A stretch of DNA of 37,472 nucleotides from Oscillospiraceae bacterium. GTDB taxonomy: Bacteria; Bacillota; Clostridia; Oscillospirales; CAG-272. Location of the stretch: contig SVTA01000009.1 of the NCBI GenBank assembly GCA_015064005.1, forward strand, positions 1 through 37,472. The letters run 5' to 3'. The notes beneath the pieces are model-generated. The model saw only the letters and a program-made list of their open reading frames with translations, was not told the DNA's origin and did no database searches. Below are positions 28,248 through 36,257 of the stretch, piece by piece; positions within the stretch are counted from its first letter, which is position 1; every line of letters begins with the position of its first letter. A program made the translations under genes and the position numbers.

Positions 28248-28939
28248 ATTCGTTTCTCCTTGATCTCCTGCTCGTATCCAGCAAGATTTTTCAGTATGAC
28301 GTCGTAAGCCGCTGCCGTCAGATGAATGCCGTCGGTGCTGCTGCAATAAGCGGGCTTCAGATAGCCCTCCCGATCCTTCAGCACCGCATTCGCATCCACG
28401 TAAACAAAACCGCGCTCCTTTGCGATGGTGGCAATGACGCCGTTTGCGCGGTCGATCATATCGTTGGTGATCGACCGGCTTTCCCGCGCTACGGGAAAGA
28501 CGGATTGCAGCACAGGGACGGTTTCGGGTGAGGCGGCCGCAATGGCGTCCAGCAGCTTTTCGTAGTAAAATCGAAATTTTTCAAGATTACTGCGGTAATA
28601 GTAAACGCCATAATCAACGCCCAGCGTGATTACCAAGTAGGGCGGCCTTTTGCGACTCACGGCCTCGGCTACGGTCAGCTCCTCACCCGTTTCCGGCAGC
28701 AGAATTCTGGTATAGGTCACGCGGGAATCCAGATTATAGTACCGATTGCGCGTTGCCCAGACCTGTGTGGGCGCAACCTCTGCCCGCTGCTGCATATGGG
28801 CGGTAGTGGAGTCGCCGAGAAAAACCACCTCATCTAAAAATCCACCCGTAGCACCCGTTTTTGGCAATGCCGCGGCGCTGCAGCCTTCGAGGAGCAAAAA
28901 CGTACATAAAAGCAATAAAAAAATACGGTTGAAGCGCAT
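28244..28939 (-). CDS. SGNH/GDSL-type lipoprotein
   Basis: MRFNRIFLLLLCTFLLLEGC lipobox; VVFLGDSTTAHMQQRAEV; VITLGVDYGVYYY; SSTDGIHLTAAAYDVIL. RBS AAAGGAGG before ATG at 28939. Confidence 0.82.
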   Translation of the reverse strand: MRFNRIFLLLLCTFLLLEGCSAAALPKTGATGGFLDEVVFLGDSTTAHMQQRAEVAPTQVWATRNRYYNLDSRVTYTRILLPETGEELTVAEAVSRKRPPYLVITLGVDYGVYYYRSNLEKFRFYYEKLLDAIAAASPETVPVLQSVFPVARESRSITNDMIDRANGVIATIAKERGFVYVDANAVLKDREGYLKPAYCSSTDGIHLTAAAYDVILKNLAGYEQEIKEKRI

Positions 28940-28969
28940 CTGGAACCTCCTTTGCAAGCTTCAACCGTA
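28924..28969 (-). promoter_or_regulatory. Inverted repeat enclosing the SD and start codon of the SGNH lipoprotein; terminator-like on the minus strand
   Basis: TACGGTTGAAGC / GCTTCAACCGTA (12 bp perfect) flanking TTGCAAAGGAGGTTCCAGATGC; followed on the minus strand by TTTTTTT. Confidence 0.75.
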
Positions 28970-28973
28970 GTAT

Positions 28974-29414
28974 TTACTTTTCTTTTTTGCTGTATACGCT
29001 CACGTACTCGGATTCCTCTCGCGTCACGCGCTTGAAGCGGCTGCGGATTACAAGGATCACTGACATAATCACGATATACAGCACTGACAACGCCAGAAAG
29101 AGCAAAAAGGCGCCGGAAGCGGACTGACCTTCAGTCTTGTTTGGTAAATAGAGAAAAAGGAAAACGCCACCCATGGTCAGCGCGTAGTGCGCCAGAACGC
29201 GGAGCGCCAGGCTCTGCTTACCGTGGCGAAAATAGGCGTTGGCCGAGGCAAAAAAGAAAGAAAAGGGCAGAAACATAATAAGCGAAATCGGGTGCACGCC
29301 ACGGGAAAGATCGGTATTGATCAGAAAAAAGAGAAACAGAATAAAAAACGTAACAGCGGTATAATACACGCAGGTGGATAGCGCGATTTTTTTCAGATAA
29401 GGATGCTTTTCCAT
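28974..29414 (-). CDS. Small four-TM membrane protein (possibly DUF3021-like)
   Basis: MEKHPYLKKIALSTCVYYTAVTFFILFLFFLINTDLSRGVHPISLIMFLPFSFFFASANAYFRHG...; four hydrophobic stretches. Confidence 0.7.
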   Translation of the reverse strand: MEKHPYLKKIALSTCVYYTAVTFFILFLFFLINTDLSRGVHPISLIMFLPFSFFFASANAYFRHGKQSLALRVLAHYALTMGGVFLFLYLPNKTEGQSASGAFLLFLALSVLYIVIMSVILVIRSRFKRVTREESEYVSVYSKKEK

Positions 29415-29445
29415 AAAAGACCTCTCGTTCAAATGTACTTTATTT

Positions 29446-29474
29446 ATTTTATCACAATCAGTATAAAAAGGCAA
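29446..29474 (-). promoter_or_regulatory. Candidate sigma-A promoter for the minus-strand membrane protein gene
   Basis: Minus strand: TTGCCT (29474-29469), 17 bp, TAAAAT (29451-29446). Confidence 0.6.
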
Positions 29475-29513
29475 GTGCTTTCTCGAAAAATTAGGGCCGG
29501 GGGGCAAAATTCG

Positions 29514-29542
29514 TTGACAGACGCCCGAAAAAGTTGTATAAT
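29514..29542 (+). promoter_or_regulatory. Consensus sigma-A promoter for polA-malQ
   Basis: TTGACA (29514-29519), 17 bp, TATAAT (29537-29542). Confidence 0.85.
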
Positions 29543-29570
29543 AATAGCATCACAAAAAACGGAGGCTGTT

Positions 29571-32081
29571 ATGAAAAAATTACTGGCCGTGGACGGCAAC
29601 AGCATCGTGAATCGCGCCTTTTACGGCGTGCGCCCCCTCTCCAACAAGGAGGGGTTGCCCACCAACGCCTTGTTCGGTATGGTGAGCATACTGGAAAAGA
29701 ATCTGGAGGCCGTAAAGCCCGATTTTTGCGCCATTGCCTTTGATCTGAAGGCACCCACCTTCCGCCACAACATGTACGACGCCTACAAGGCCGGCCGCAA
29801 GCCGATGCCGGAGGATCTGGCAGCACAGATGCCGCTGGCAAAGGAAACGGCGGAAGCCCTTGGATTTACCTGTCTTGAGCTTGCAGGCTATGAGGCGGAC
29901 GATATCCTCGGCACCCTCGCCAAAATGGCCGAGGGGGAGGATGTGGAGGCCTATATTCTGACCGGCGACCGGGATGCGCTGCAGCTGATCTCCGACAAGG
30001 TGCATATCCTGCTTGCCACCAATACCGACACCGTTGATTTTGACAAGACGCGCTTTTTTGAAAAATACGGCGTGGACGCCACGCAGTTTGTGGATGTCAA
30101 GGCGCTGATGGGCGATAGCTCCGATAACATTCCGGGTGTCCCCGGCATCGGTGAAAAAACCGCCCTCAAGCTGATCGCGGAGCACGGCTCACTGGACGGC
30201 ATTTACGAGGCATTGCCGGAGGCACAGCTGACGCCCTCCGTGCGCCGTAAGCTGGAGGAGGGAAGAGATAGCGCTTATCTTTCCCAGCGGCTTGCCACCA
30301 TATATCGCGAGGTTCCGCTGGGGCGCACGCTTGCTACACTGCCCTACGAGGGACCGCGACGCGCCGAGCTGCTGCGCCTTTTTACCCGCTTTGAATTCAA
30401 TGCCCATATCAAGCGCTTGGGACTTGCCGAGGCGGTTCCGCAGGCGATTAGCGAGGAAAAAATGCCTCTGCGGGCGCTGGGAGTCAATGAGGTAAGCAGC
30501 ATTGCCTCTGCCTTCTCCTTTGGTCGCTGTGGCGAGCATTTTGCCGTTTGCGACGGAGAATCACTCTATGAGATTCCTGATCCCGTCACGCTGAAGGCGC
30601 TGCTGGAGCGGGAGGGGAATACTGTCATTTGTCACGACGCAAAATCGCTCTATAAGGTACTGGAGGCGCAGGGTATCCATTGGCGTGGCTGCGGATTTGA
30701 TACCATGCTGGCGGCTTACGTGCTGAATCCCGCCGAAAACGGCTTCGACCTTCCTCGGCTGGCGCTGGCCTATCTTGGCGAGGGCGTCGCCGAGGGCGGT
30801 GAGCTGCTCAGTGTTTTTAAGCTCCACGGAGCGCTGAAGGAGCGCCTTGCGGAAATTGACGGCGAGGGGCTGATGTATCAGATCGAAATGCCGCTTGCTG
30901 CTGTCTTGGCGGATATGGAGCTACAAGGCTTTTCCGTGGATAAAAACGGTCTCATCGCTTATGGCGAGCAGCTTTCCGCCGTGGCAAAGGATCTCTCCGA
31001 GCGCATTTATTACGCCGCAGGAGGCGAATTTAACATCAATTCTCCCAAGCAGCTGGGCGAGGTGCTCTTTGAGCGGCTGGGACTCCCCCATGGCAAAAAG
31101 ACCAAAACCGGCTACTCCACCAATGCAGAGGTGCTGGAAAAGCTGCGTCCCTATCACACCATCATTGAGGACATTCTCGATTACCGCCAGGTGACCAAGC
31201 TCAACAGCACCTATGCCGAGGGATTGGTGAAGGAGATCGGGGAGGATGGGCGCATCCGCACCAGCTTCAAGCAGACGGGCACCGCCACCGGCCGCCTTTC
31301 CTCCGCGGAGCCGAATTTGCAGAATATCCCCATCCGAACCGAGCTTGGTCGCGAGCTGCGCCGCTTTTTCGTGGCGAAGGATGCAGATCACGTGCTGATC
31401 GACGCGGACTATTCCCAGATCGAGCTGCGCCTGCTTGCTGCCCTGGCGGAGGACGAGGCCATGATCGAGGCCTTCCGCAGCGGGGAGGATATCCACGCCG
31501 CCACCGCCGCCAGCGTTTTTGGCGTGCCGCTGCCGCTGGTCACGCCCGATCTGCGCAAAAAAGCCAAGGCGGTCAACTTCGGCATTCTCTACGGCATGGG
31601 CGCCCATAGCCTTTCCGAGGATCTACACATTTCCATGGCCAAGGCCAAGGAATATATCGCCGGCTATTTTGACGCCTACCCCGGCATTGACCGCTACCTG
31701 AAAAACGTCATTACCGAGGCCTACGATAAGGGCTACGTGACCACACTTCTCGGCCGGCGGCGTTATATCCCGGAGCTGAAGATGCAAAACAAGAATATGC
31801 AGCATTTTGGCGAGCGTGTGGCAATGAACAGCCCCATTCAGGGTACCGCTGCCGATATCATCAAGATCGCCATGGTACGCGTGGACGAAAAGCTGAAGGC
31901 CTCCGGCCTTGACGCAAAGCTGATTTTGCAGGTGCACGACGAGCTGATCGTGGAGTGTCACCGACGCGATGCCGCCGCCGCAAAAGAGATCCTTGTACGT
32001 GAAATGGAAAGCGCGGCGGAGCTTGCGGTCGACTTGAAGGTGGGCGTTGCGGAAGGAGCAAGCTGGTATGACAGCCATTAA
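29571..32081 (+). CDS. polA: DNA polymerase I (degenerate 3'-5' exonuclease domain)
   Basis: 5' nuclease MKKLLAVDGNSIVNRAFYGVRPL...GDSSDNIPGVPGIGEKTA; polymerase DADYSQIELRLLAALAEDE, KAVNFGILYGMG, QVHDELIVEC; no DIET motif in the central domain. Start 29571, not 29403. Confidence 0.96.
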   Translation: MKKLLAVDGNSIVNRAFYGVRPLSNKEGLPTNALFGMVSILEKNLEAVKPDFCAIAFDLKAPTFRHNMYDAYKAGRKPMPEDLAAQMPLAKETAEALGFTCLELAGYEADDILGTLAKMAEGEDVEAYILTGDRDALQLISDKVHILLATNTDTVDFDKTRFFEKYGVDATQFVDVKALMGDSSDNIPGVPGIGEKTALKLIAEHGSLDGIYEALPEAQLTPSVRRKLEEGRDSAYLSQRLATIYREVPLGRTLATLPYEGPRRAELLRLFTRFEFNAHIKRLGLAEAVPQAISEEKMPLRALGVNEVSSIASAFSFGRCGEHFAVCDGESLYEIPDPVTLKALLEREGNTVICHDAKSLYKVLEAQGIHWRGCGFDTMLAAYVLNPAENGFDLPRLALAYLGEGVAEGGELLSVFKLHGALKERLAEIDGEGLMYQIEMPLAAVLADMELQGFSVDKNGLIAYGEQLSAVAKDLSERIYYAAGGEFNINSPKQLGEVLFERLGLPHGKKTKTGYSTNAEVLEKLRPYHTIIEDILDYRQVTKLNSTYAEGLVKEIGEDGRIRTSFKQTGTATGRLSSAEPNLQNIPIRTELGRELRRFFVAKDADHVLIDADYSQIELRLLAALAEDEAMIEAFRSGEDIHAATAASVFGVPLPLVTPDLRKKAKAVNFGILYGMGAHSLSEDLHISMAKAKEYIAGYFDAYPGIDRYLKNVITEAYDKGYVTTLLGRRRYIPELKMQNKNMQHFGERVAMNSPIQGTAADIIKIAMVRVDEKLKASGLDAKLILQVHDELIVECHRRDAAAAKEILVREMESAAELAVDLKVGVAEGASWYDSH

Positions 32082-33510
32082 ACGAAAAAGTGGCGTGCTG
32101 CTGCACGCCTCCTCCCTCCACGGAGAATATTCCATCGGCTCCTTCGGCAAGGTGGCCTTTGAGTTTGTGGATTTCCTTGCCGAAAGCGGCTTTTCCTTCT
32201 GGCAGGTGCTGCCGTTCTGCATTCCGGACGAGTGCGATTCCCCCTATAAATCCGAATCCGCCTTTGCGGGCAATCCCTGCTTTATCGATCTGCCTTTGCT
32301 TGCCGCGGAGGGACTGCTGACCGCCGAGGAGCTTGCCTCCGCCCGCCAAAAAACCCCCTATATTACCGAAAGCGAGCGCTTGCGGCGGGAACGCGAGGGA
32401 TTGCTGCGCCTTGCCGCAGCAAGGGCTCAAAATCGGAGCGAGATCCTTGATTTCATCAAACAGACCCCCCAGCTTGACACCGCCTGCCGCTTTTTGGCGC
32501 TGAAGCGGGTCAACGGTGGCCGTCCGTGGCAGGAATTTACCGTCACAAAGCCGCGCGACGAGGATTATTTCTATTTTGCCTTTACCCAATTCCACTTTAT
32601 GCGGCAATGGAAGGCAATAAAATCCTACGCCAACGCCAAGGGCATCAGCATCATTGGCGATCTGCCCATTTACGTGGCCGAGGACAGCGCCGACGTATAC
32701 GGCAATCGGGAGCAGTTTCTGCTGGATGAGGAGGGGCACCCCACTGCTGTGGCGGGTGTTCCGCCCGATTATTTCGCAGAGGACGGTCAATTGTGGGGCA
32801 ATCCGCTGTACGATTGGAAGCGGATGAAAAAAGGCGGCTTCGCTTGGTGGCGCGCCCGTATGGCGCATACGCTCACGCTGTTTGACGGTGTGCGCATTGA
32901 CCACTTCCGCGGCATTGAGGCTTATTGGAGCATTCCGGCCACCGCCACCACCGCCAAGGAAGGACGTTGGGTCAAGGGCCCCGGTATGGCCTTTGTCAAG
33001 GCAATGCGGGAGGTCGCGGGTGATCGGCTGATCATCGCGGAGGATCTCGGTGATATCACCCCCGAGGTGGCGCGACTGGTGGAGAAAAGCGGCTTTCCCG
33101 GTATGCGGGTATTTCAGTTTGCCTTTCTTGGTGATCCCGCCACGCCGCATTTGCCACACACCTACGAGAAAAATTGCGTGGCATACACCGGTACTCATGA
33201 CAATAACACGCTGCTTGGCTACGTATGGGAGCTGGACGACGGCACCCGCCGTCGGATGCTGGAATACTGCGGCTACACCGATGAGGACTGGGATCGTGGC
33301 TACGACGCCATCCTGCGTACGATGCTGCAAAGCCACGCGGGGCTGGTGATCTTCCCGATGCAGGATCTCCTCGGCTTTGGCTCCGACACCCGCATGAACA
33401 CGCCTGGCAAGTCCTCCGGCAACTGGGGCTACCGTATGACAAGAGAGCAGCTTTTGCAGCTTGACACCGCAAAATTCAAACATTTTAACGAGCTTTACGG
33501 CAGAATATGA
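32068..33510 (+). CDS. malQ: 4-alpha-glucanotransferase
   Basis: KRKSGVLLHASSLHGEYSIGSFG; FWQVLPFCIPDECDSPYKSESAFAGNPCFID; VRIDHFRGIEAYWSIPA; IAEDLGDITPEV; YTGTHDNNTLLGY. Starts inside the 3' end of polA. Confidence 0.95.
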   Translation: MTAIKRKSGVLLHASSLHGEYSIGSFGKVAFEFVDFLAESGFSFWQVLPFCIPDECDSPYKSESAFAGNPCFIDLPLLAAEGLLTAEELASARQKTPYITESERLRREREGLLRLAAARAQNRSEILDFIKQTPQLDTACRFLALKRVNGGRPWQEFTVTKPRDEDYFYFAFTQFHFMRQWKAIKSYANAKGISIIGDLPIYVAEDSADVYGNREQFLLDEEGHPTAVAGVPPDYFAEDGQLWGNPLYDWKRMKKGGFAWWRARMAHTLTLFDGVRIDHFRGIEAYWSIPATATTAKEGRWVKGPGMAFVKAMREVAGDRLIIAEDLGDITPEVARLVEKSGFPGMRVFQFAFLGDPATPHLPHTYEKNCVAYTGTHDNNTLLGYVWELDDGTRRRMLEYCGYTDEDWDRGYDAILRTMLQSHAGLVIFPMQDLLGFGSDTRMNTPGKSSGNWGYRMTREQLLQLDTAKFKHFNELYGRI

Positions 33511-33520
33511 GGAGGCTATC

Positions 33521-33700
33521 ATGGCTACTGAAAAAAGATTTCAAAAGATTTATTCGCAGGGAACGCTGGATGTGGTCGAGATCTGGGTGGATCAGGAGAC
33601 CGGCGTCAATTACATTTTTCGCCAGAGCGGCTATGCCGGCGGCATGACTCCACTCCTTGACCGGGAAGGGAAGCCCGTCGTTTCCCCCGTGACAAAGTAA
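33521..33700 (+). CDS. Small DUF6440-like protein
   Basis: 59 aa MATEKRFQKIYSQGTLDVVEIWVDQETGVNYIFRQSGYAGGMTPLLDREGKPVVSPVTK; RBS GGAGG. Confidence 0.8.
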   Translation: MATEKRFQKIYSQGTLDVVEIWVDQETGVNYIFRQSGYAGGMTPLLDREGKPVVSPVTK

Positions 33701-33733
33701 AAAAGGTGCCCTCCAAGGGAGGGCACCTTTTTT
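33700..33733. terminator. Bidirectional intrinsic terminator
   Basis: AAAAGGTGCCCTCC-aag-GGAGGGCACCTTTT (33701-33731) plus further T's; between convergent genes. Confidence 0.88.
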
Positions 33734-34928
33734 ATGGAACGATTTCCAGCGTTTTCATATCCAGGGTCACAGTTTCGCTGTGGTGATAATGTCGCTTTGC
33801 GTGCTCCAGAAGCCACGTGCAATAGGGATGCTTGCCAAAGCGCTCGTAGAGCCTTTCCACCGTTGTGGCGTCGGCCTTTTCCGTCTGTACGATGTCTAAG
33901 GGGTAAGCCCAAAGCACCACCTCGGGATCGATCCTTTCATGAAAGGGAATGCTGCCCACCGAGCCGTGGTGCGAGACCTGCAGCACGTCGCTCTTCAGCT
34001 CGTCACCGTACATGAGTGCCATTTGATCACACAGCGCAAACCATGCGTCCGTAGCAAAAAAAGCCGTTTTTCCGCCCTCAAAGCGCAAGCGAAGGCTGCA
34101 GGCCGTGGCGTTGACACCAAGCATCTCCTGCGGCCAATAGTCCTCCCATCCAAACATCACATCCACGTCGCAGCCGGGCAGGTGCAGCGTTTCGCCGCTG
34201 TGCATTTCCCATCGCTTTGAAAGAGGGAACAGCTCGCGGGTGATATCCCGCATCCGATTCTGCCAGCGAATGGTGCGTCCCTGCTGACCGACCTTTGTAA
34301 AGGTGACCATATCGTCTGAAAAATCAGGGAAATCGTAGCCAAACAGCTCAACCTCGACCCGATCGGCATAGAAAAGCAAAAACTCCTGACAAAGGTGGAT
34401 ATGATCGTTATGCGCGTGAGAAATCAGCCACGCGGCAATGCGGGGCTTTTCGTGATGCGCCGGCTTTTTCTCATACAAAAAGTCAAGCAGATACGCGCGA
34501 TCGACCTCGTTGTCCACACCGCCGTCGATCAGCAAAAAACTACCGTCAGCGAGCTGAATGATGTCGGATTGACCAATATCACTTAATTTGATCTGCGTCA
34601 AGGTGGGAGTTTGAATCGGCCGGGCGGTACAGGGCTCTGTCGGCGGCAAAAAGGAGCGTGAGCCGTGGGTGACGCGCATTTCACCAAGGGCGGGATAGAA
34701 TGCGAGATGCGCCTGAAAAAGCGGCGTCGTGTAGGTGGCAAATTGATTTTCAGCCAAGGTGCGCTTGAAATAGAGAGCAAAGCCCGCTGTCTCTAAAGCG
34801 GTACAGTATCGGGTAAAATCTTCCGTTGTTGTCTCCGCAAAGCGCAGCACCTCCCTCCCGTGATAGGGATTCGAGTGACGGTCGCAGGGCTTCAGCGGCG
34901 TGGCGGAAGAGGCAAAAAAGGGATGCAT
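33732..34928 (-). CDS. ComEC-like metallo-beta-lactamase fold protein (copy 1)
   Basis: 398 aa; AWLISHAHNDHIHL, FFATDAWFALCDQM, LQVSHHGSVGS; N-terminal ~110-aa extension. Confidence 0.85.
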   Translation of the reverse strand: MHPFFASSATPLKPCDRHSNPYHGREVLRFAETTTEDFTRYCTALETAGFALYFKRTLAENQFATYTTPLFQAHLAFYPALGEMRVTHGSRSFLPPTEPCTARPIQTPTLTQIKLSDIGQSDIIQLADGSFLLIDGGVDNEVDRAYLLDFLYEKKPAHHEKPRIAAWLISHAHNDHIHLCQEFLLFYADRVEVELFGYDFPDFSDDMVTFTKVGQQGRTIRWQNRMRDITRELFPLSKRWEMHSGETLHLPGCDVDVMFGWEDYWPQEMLGVNATACSLRLRFEGGKTAFFATDAWFALCDQMALMYGDELKSDVLQVSHHGSVGSIPFHERIDPEVVLWAYPLDIVQTEKADATTVERLYERFGKHPYCTWLLEHAKRHYHHSETVTLDMKTLEIVP

Positions 34929-34940
34929 GACGGTTCCTCC

Positions 34941-36137
34941 TTACGAAATCACTTCAAGGGTCTTCATATCCATCGTTACGGTCTCACCGTGATGGTAGTG
35001 CCGTTCCATGCGGTCCAGTAGCCAACAGTTGGGCGCGAACTGGCGGGCAACGGCAATGGGCTTTTCTCTGTCCGGCACAACGATGGGCTCGGGGGAGAAT
35101 ACCCGCTCCGGCGACTGCGGCCAAAAAACCACCTCGGGTCGCACCTTCTCATAGAAGGGAATGGAGCCGCCGGCAAGGCCGTGATGGATGGCCTGCAGCA
35201 CGTCACTCTTCAGCGTGTCACCGTAAACTGTTGCCATTTGGTCACAAAGCTGCGCCCACGCATCGGTGGGCAGCATCAGCTTTTTGCCGCCCTCGAAGCG
35301 CATATCAAGGCAAAATGAGGTCTGATTGACGGTTTTCATCGGCTGCGGCCAAAAGTCCTCCCAAGTCATCAGAACCGAAACCTCACAGCCCGGCAACAAC
35401 AGCCGTTGACCGCTGTGCATCAACCAGAGAGCAGTAGTGGGAAACTGCTCGTCCAGGATGCGCTTGATGCGCTTCTGTCTGTTTTTCTGCGCCACCTCGG
35501 TATCGCTTTGAATGATATCGCTTTCGAAATCGGGGAAATTATAGCCGAACGTCTGAAGCTCGATCTGCTTGCCGTGCGCCTGCAAAAAATCCATACAAAG
35601 GTTCATATGATCGTCGTGAGCGTGAGAAATGAGCCAAGCGGCAACACGGGGCTTCGGATGGTGAGAGGGCTTGTGCGCGTAAAGAAACGCCAGCAGATTG
35701 TCACGATCGGTGCTGTACATCTTACCACCGTCAATGATCAGATAGCTGCCGTCGGTGAGCTGTACCACGTTGGACTGCCCGCCGTTGCTGAGCTTCATCT
35801 GCGTATAGGTGGGCACGTCAATGACCGCCTCGGCCTCGGGCATCTCCAAAGGGGGCAGATAGCTGAGGCATCCGTGGCAGACGCGCATTTCACCAAGCAC
35901 GGGATAAAAGGCAAGGTGTGCCTCGTAGCACGGAGTGGTATAGGTGGCAAAACGGTTGCCTGCCACCTCTCTCTCGTAATAGGGCACAAAGCCCGCGGTC
36001 TTCAGCGCCTCACAGTAAGCGGAAAACGCCTCGCTTGTCACCTCAGAAAATCGCAACACTGTAGAGCCTTGCTTGGGGTTTTCATGGCAGTCGCAGGGCG
36101 TTAGCGGAGAGAGGGGGGAGATAAAAAAGGGATGCAT
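34941..36137 (-). CDS. ComEC-like metallo-beta-lactamase fold protein (copy 2, paralog)
   Basis: 398 aa; AWLISHAHDDHMNL, MLPTDAWAQLCDQM, LQAIHHGLAGGS; collinear with copy 1 over its length. Confidence 0.85.
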   Translation of the reverse strand: MHPFFISPLSPLTPCDCHENPKQGSTVLRFSEVTSEAFSAYCEALKTAGFVPYYEREVAGNRFATYTTPCYEAHLAFYPVLGEMRVCHGCLSYLPPLEMPEAEAVIDVPTYTQMKLSNGGQSNVVQLTDGSYLIIDGGKMYSTDRDNLLAFLYAHKPSHHPKPRVAAWLISHAHDDHMNLCMDFLQAHGKQIELQTFGYNFPDFESDIIQSDTEVAQKNRQKRIKRILDEQFPTTALWLMHSGQRLLLPGCEVSVLMTWEDFWPQPMKTVNQTSFCLDMRFEGGKKLMLPTDAWAQLCDQMATVYGDTLKSDVLQAIHHGLAGGSIPFYEKVRPEVVFWPQSPERVFSPEPIVVPDREKPIAVARQFAPNCWLLDRMERHYHHGETVTMDMKTLEVIS

Positions 36138-36161
36138 GACCGTTCCTCGGCTTTCTTCATA

Positions 36162-36185
36162 TATAGTATCATTTATAGTATCATT
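36162..36185. repeat. Perfect tandem duplication of a 12-mer (TATAGTATCATT x2)
   Basis: TATAGTATCATT at 36162-36173 and 36174-36185, upstream of MBL copy 2. Confidence 0.85.
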
Positions 36186-36257
36186 ATAAACGACGCAAGC
36201 CGTAAATTGATAGCATTATATTGCTCAAAAAACGCGCACTGTGTAAAATATTGCTTT

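Noticed and set aside
29403-29570. N-terminal extension of polA to 29403
   Set aside because: Would place the polA promoter and SD inside the coding sequence; ATG 29571 with GGAGG and the conserved MKKLLAVDGNS start is preferred.
30480-30840. Possible proofreading exonuclease in PolA
   Set aside because: The expected DIET-type catalytic motif is absent (FAVCDGESLYE); a degenerate 3'-5' exo domain is common in Firmicutes PolA.
31861-33522. 553-aa minus-strand ORF antisense to malQ
   Set aside because: malQ on the plus strand has clear GH77 motifs; the antisense product has none.
35406-36104. Plus-strand 232-aa ORF antisense to MBL copy 2, and 36132-37178 antisense to radA
   Set aside because: Opposite strands encode proteins with intact MBL and RadA motifs; the antisense ORFs lack motifs and RBS.
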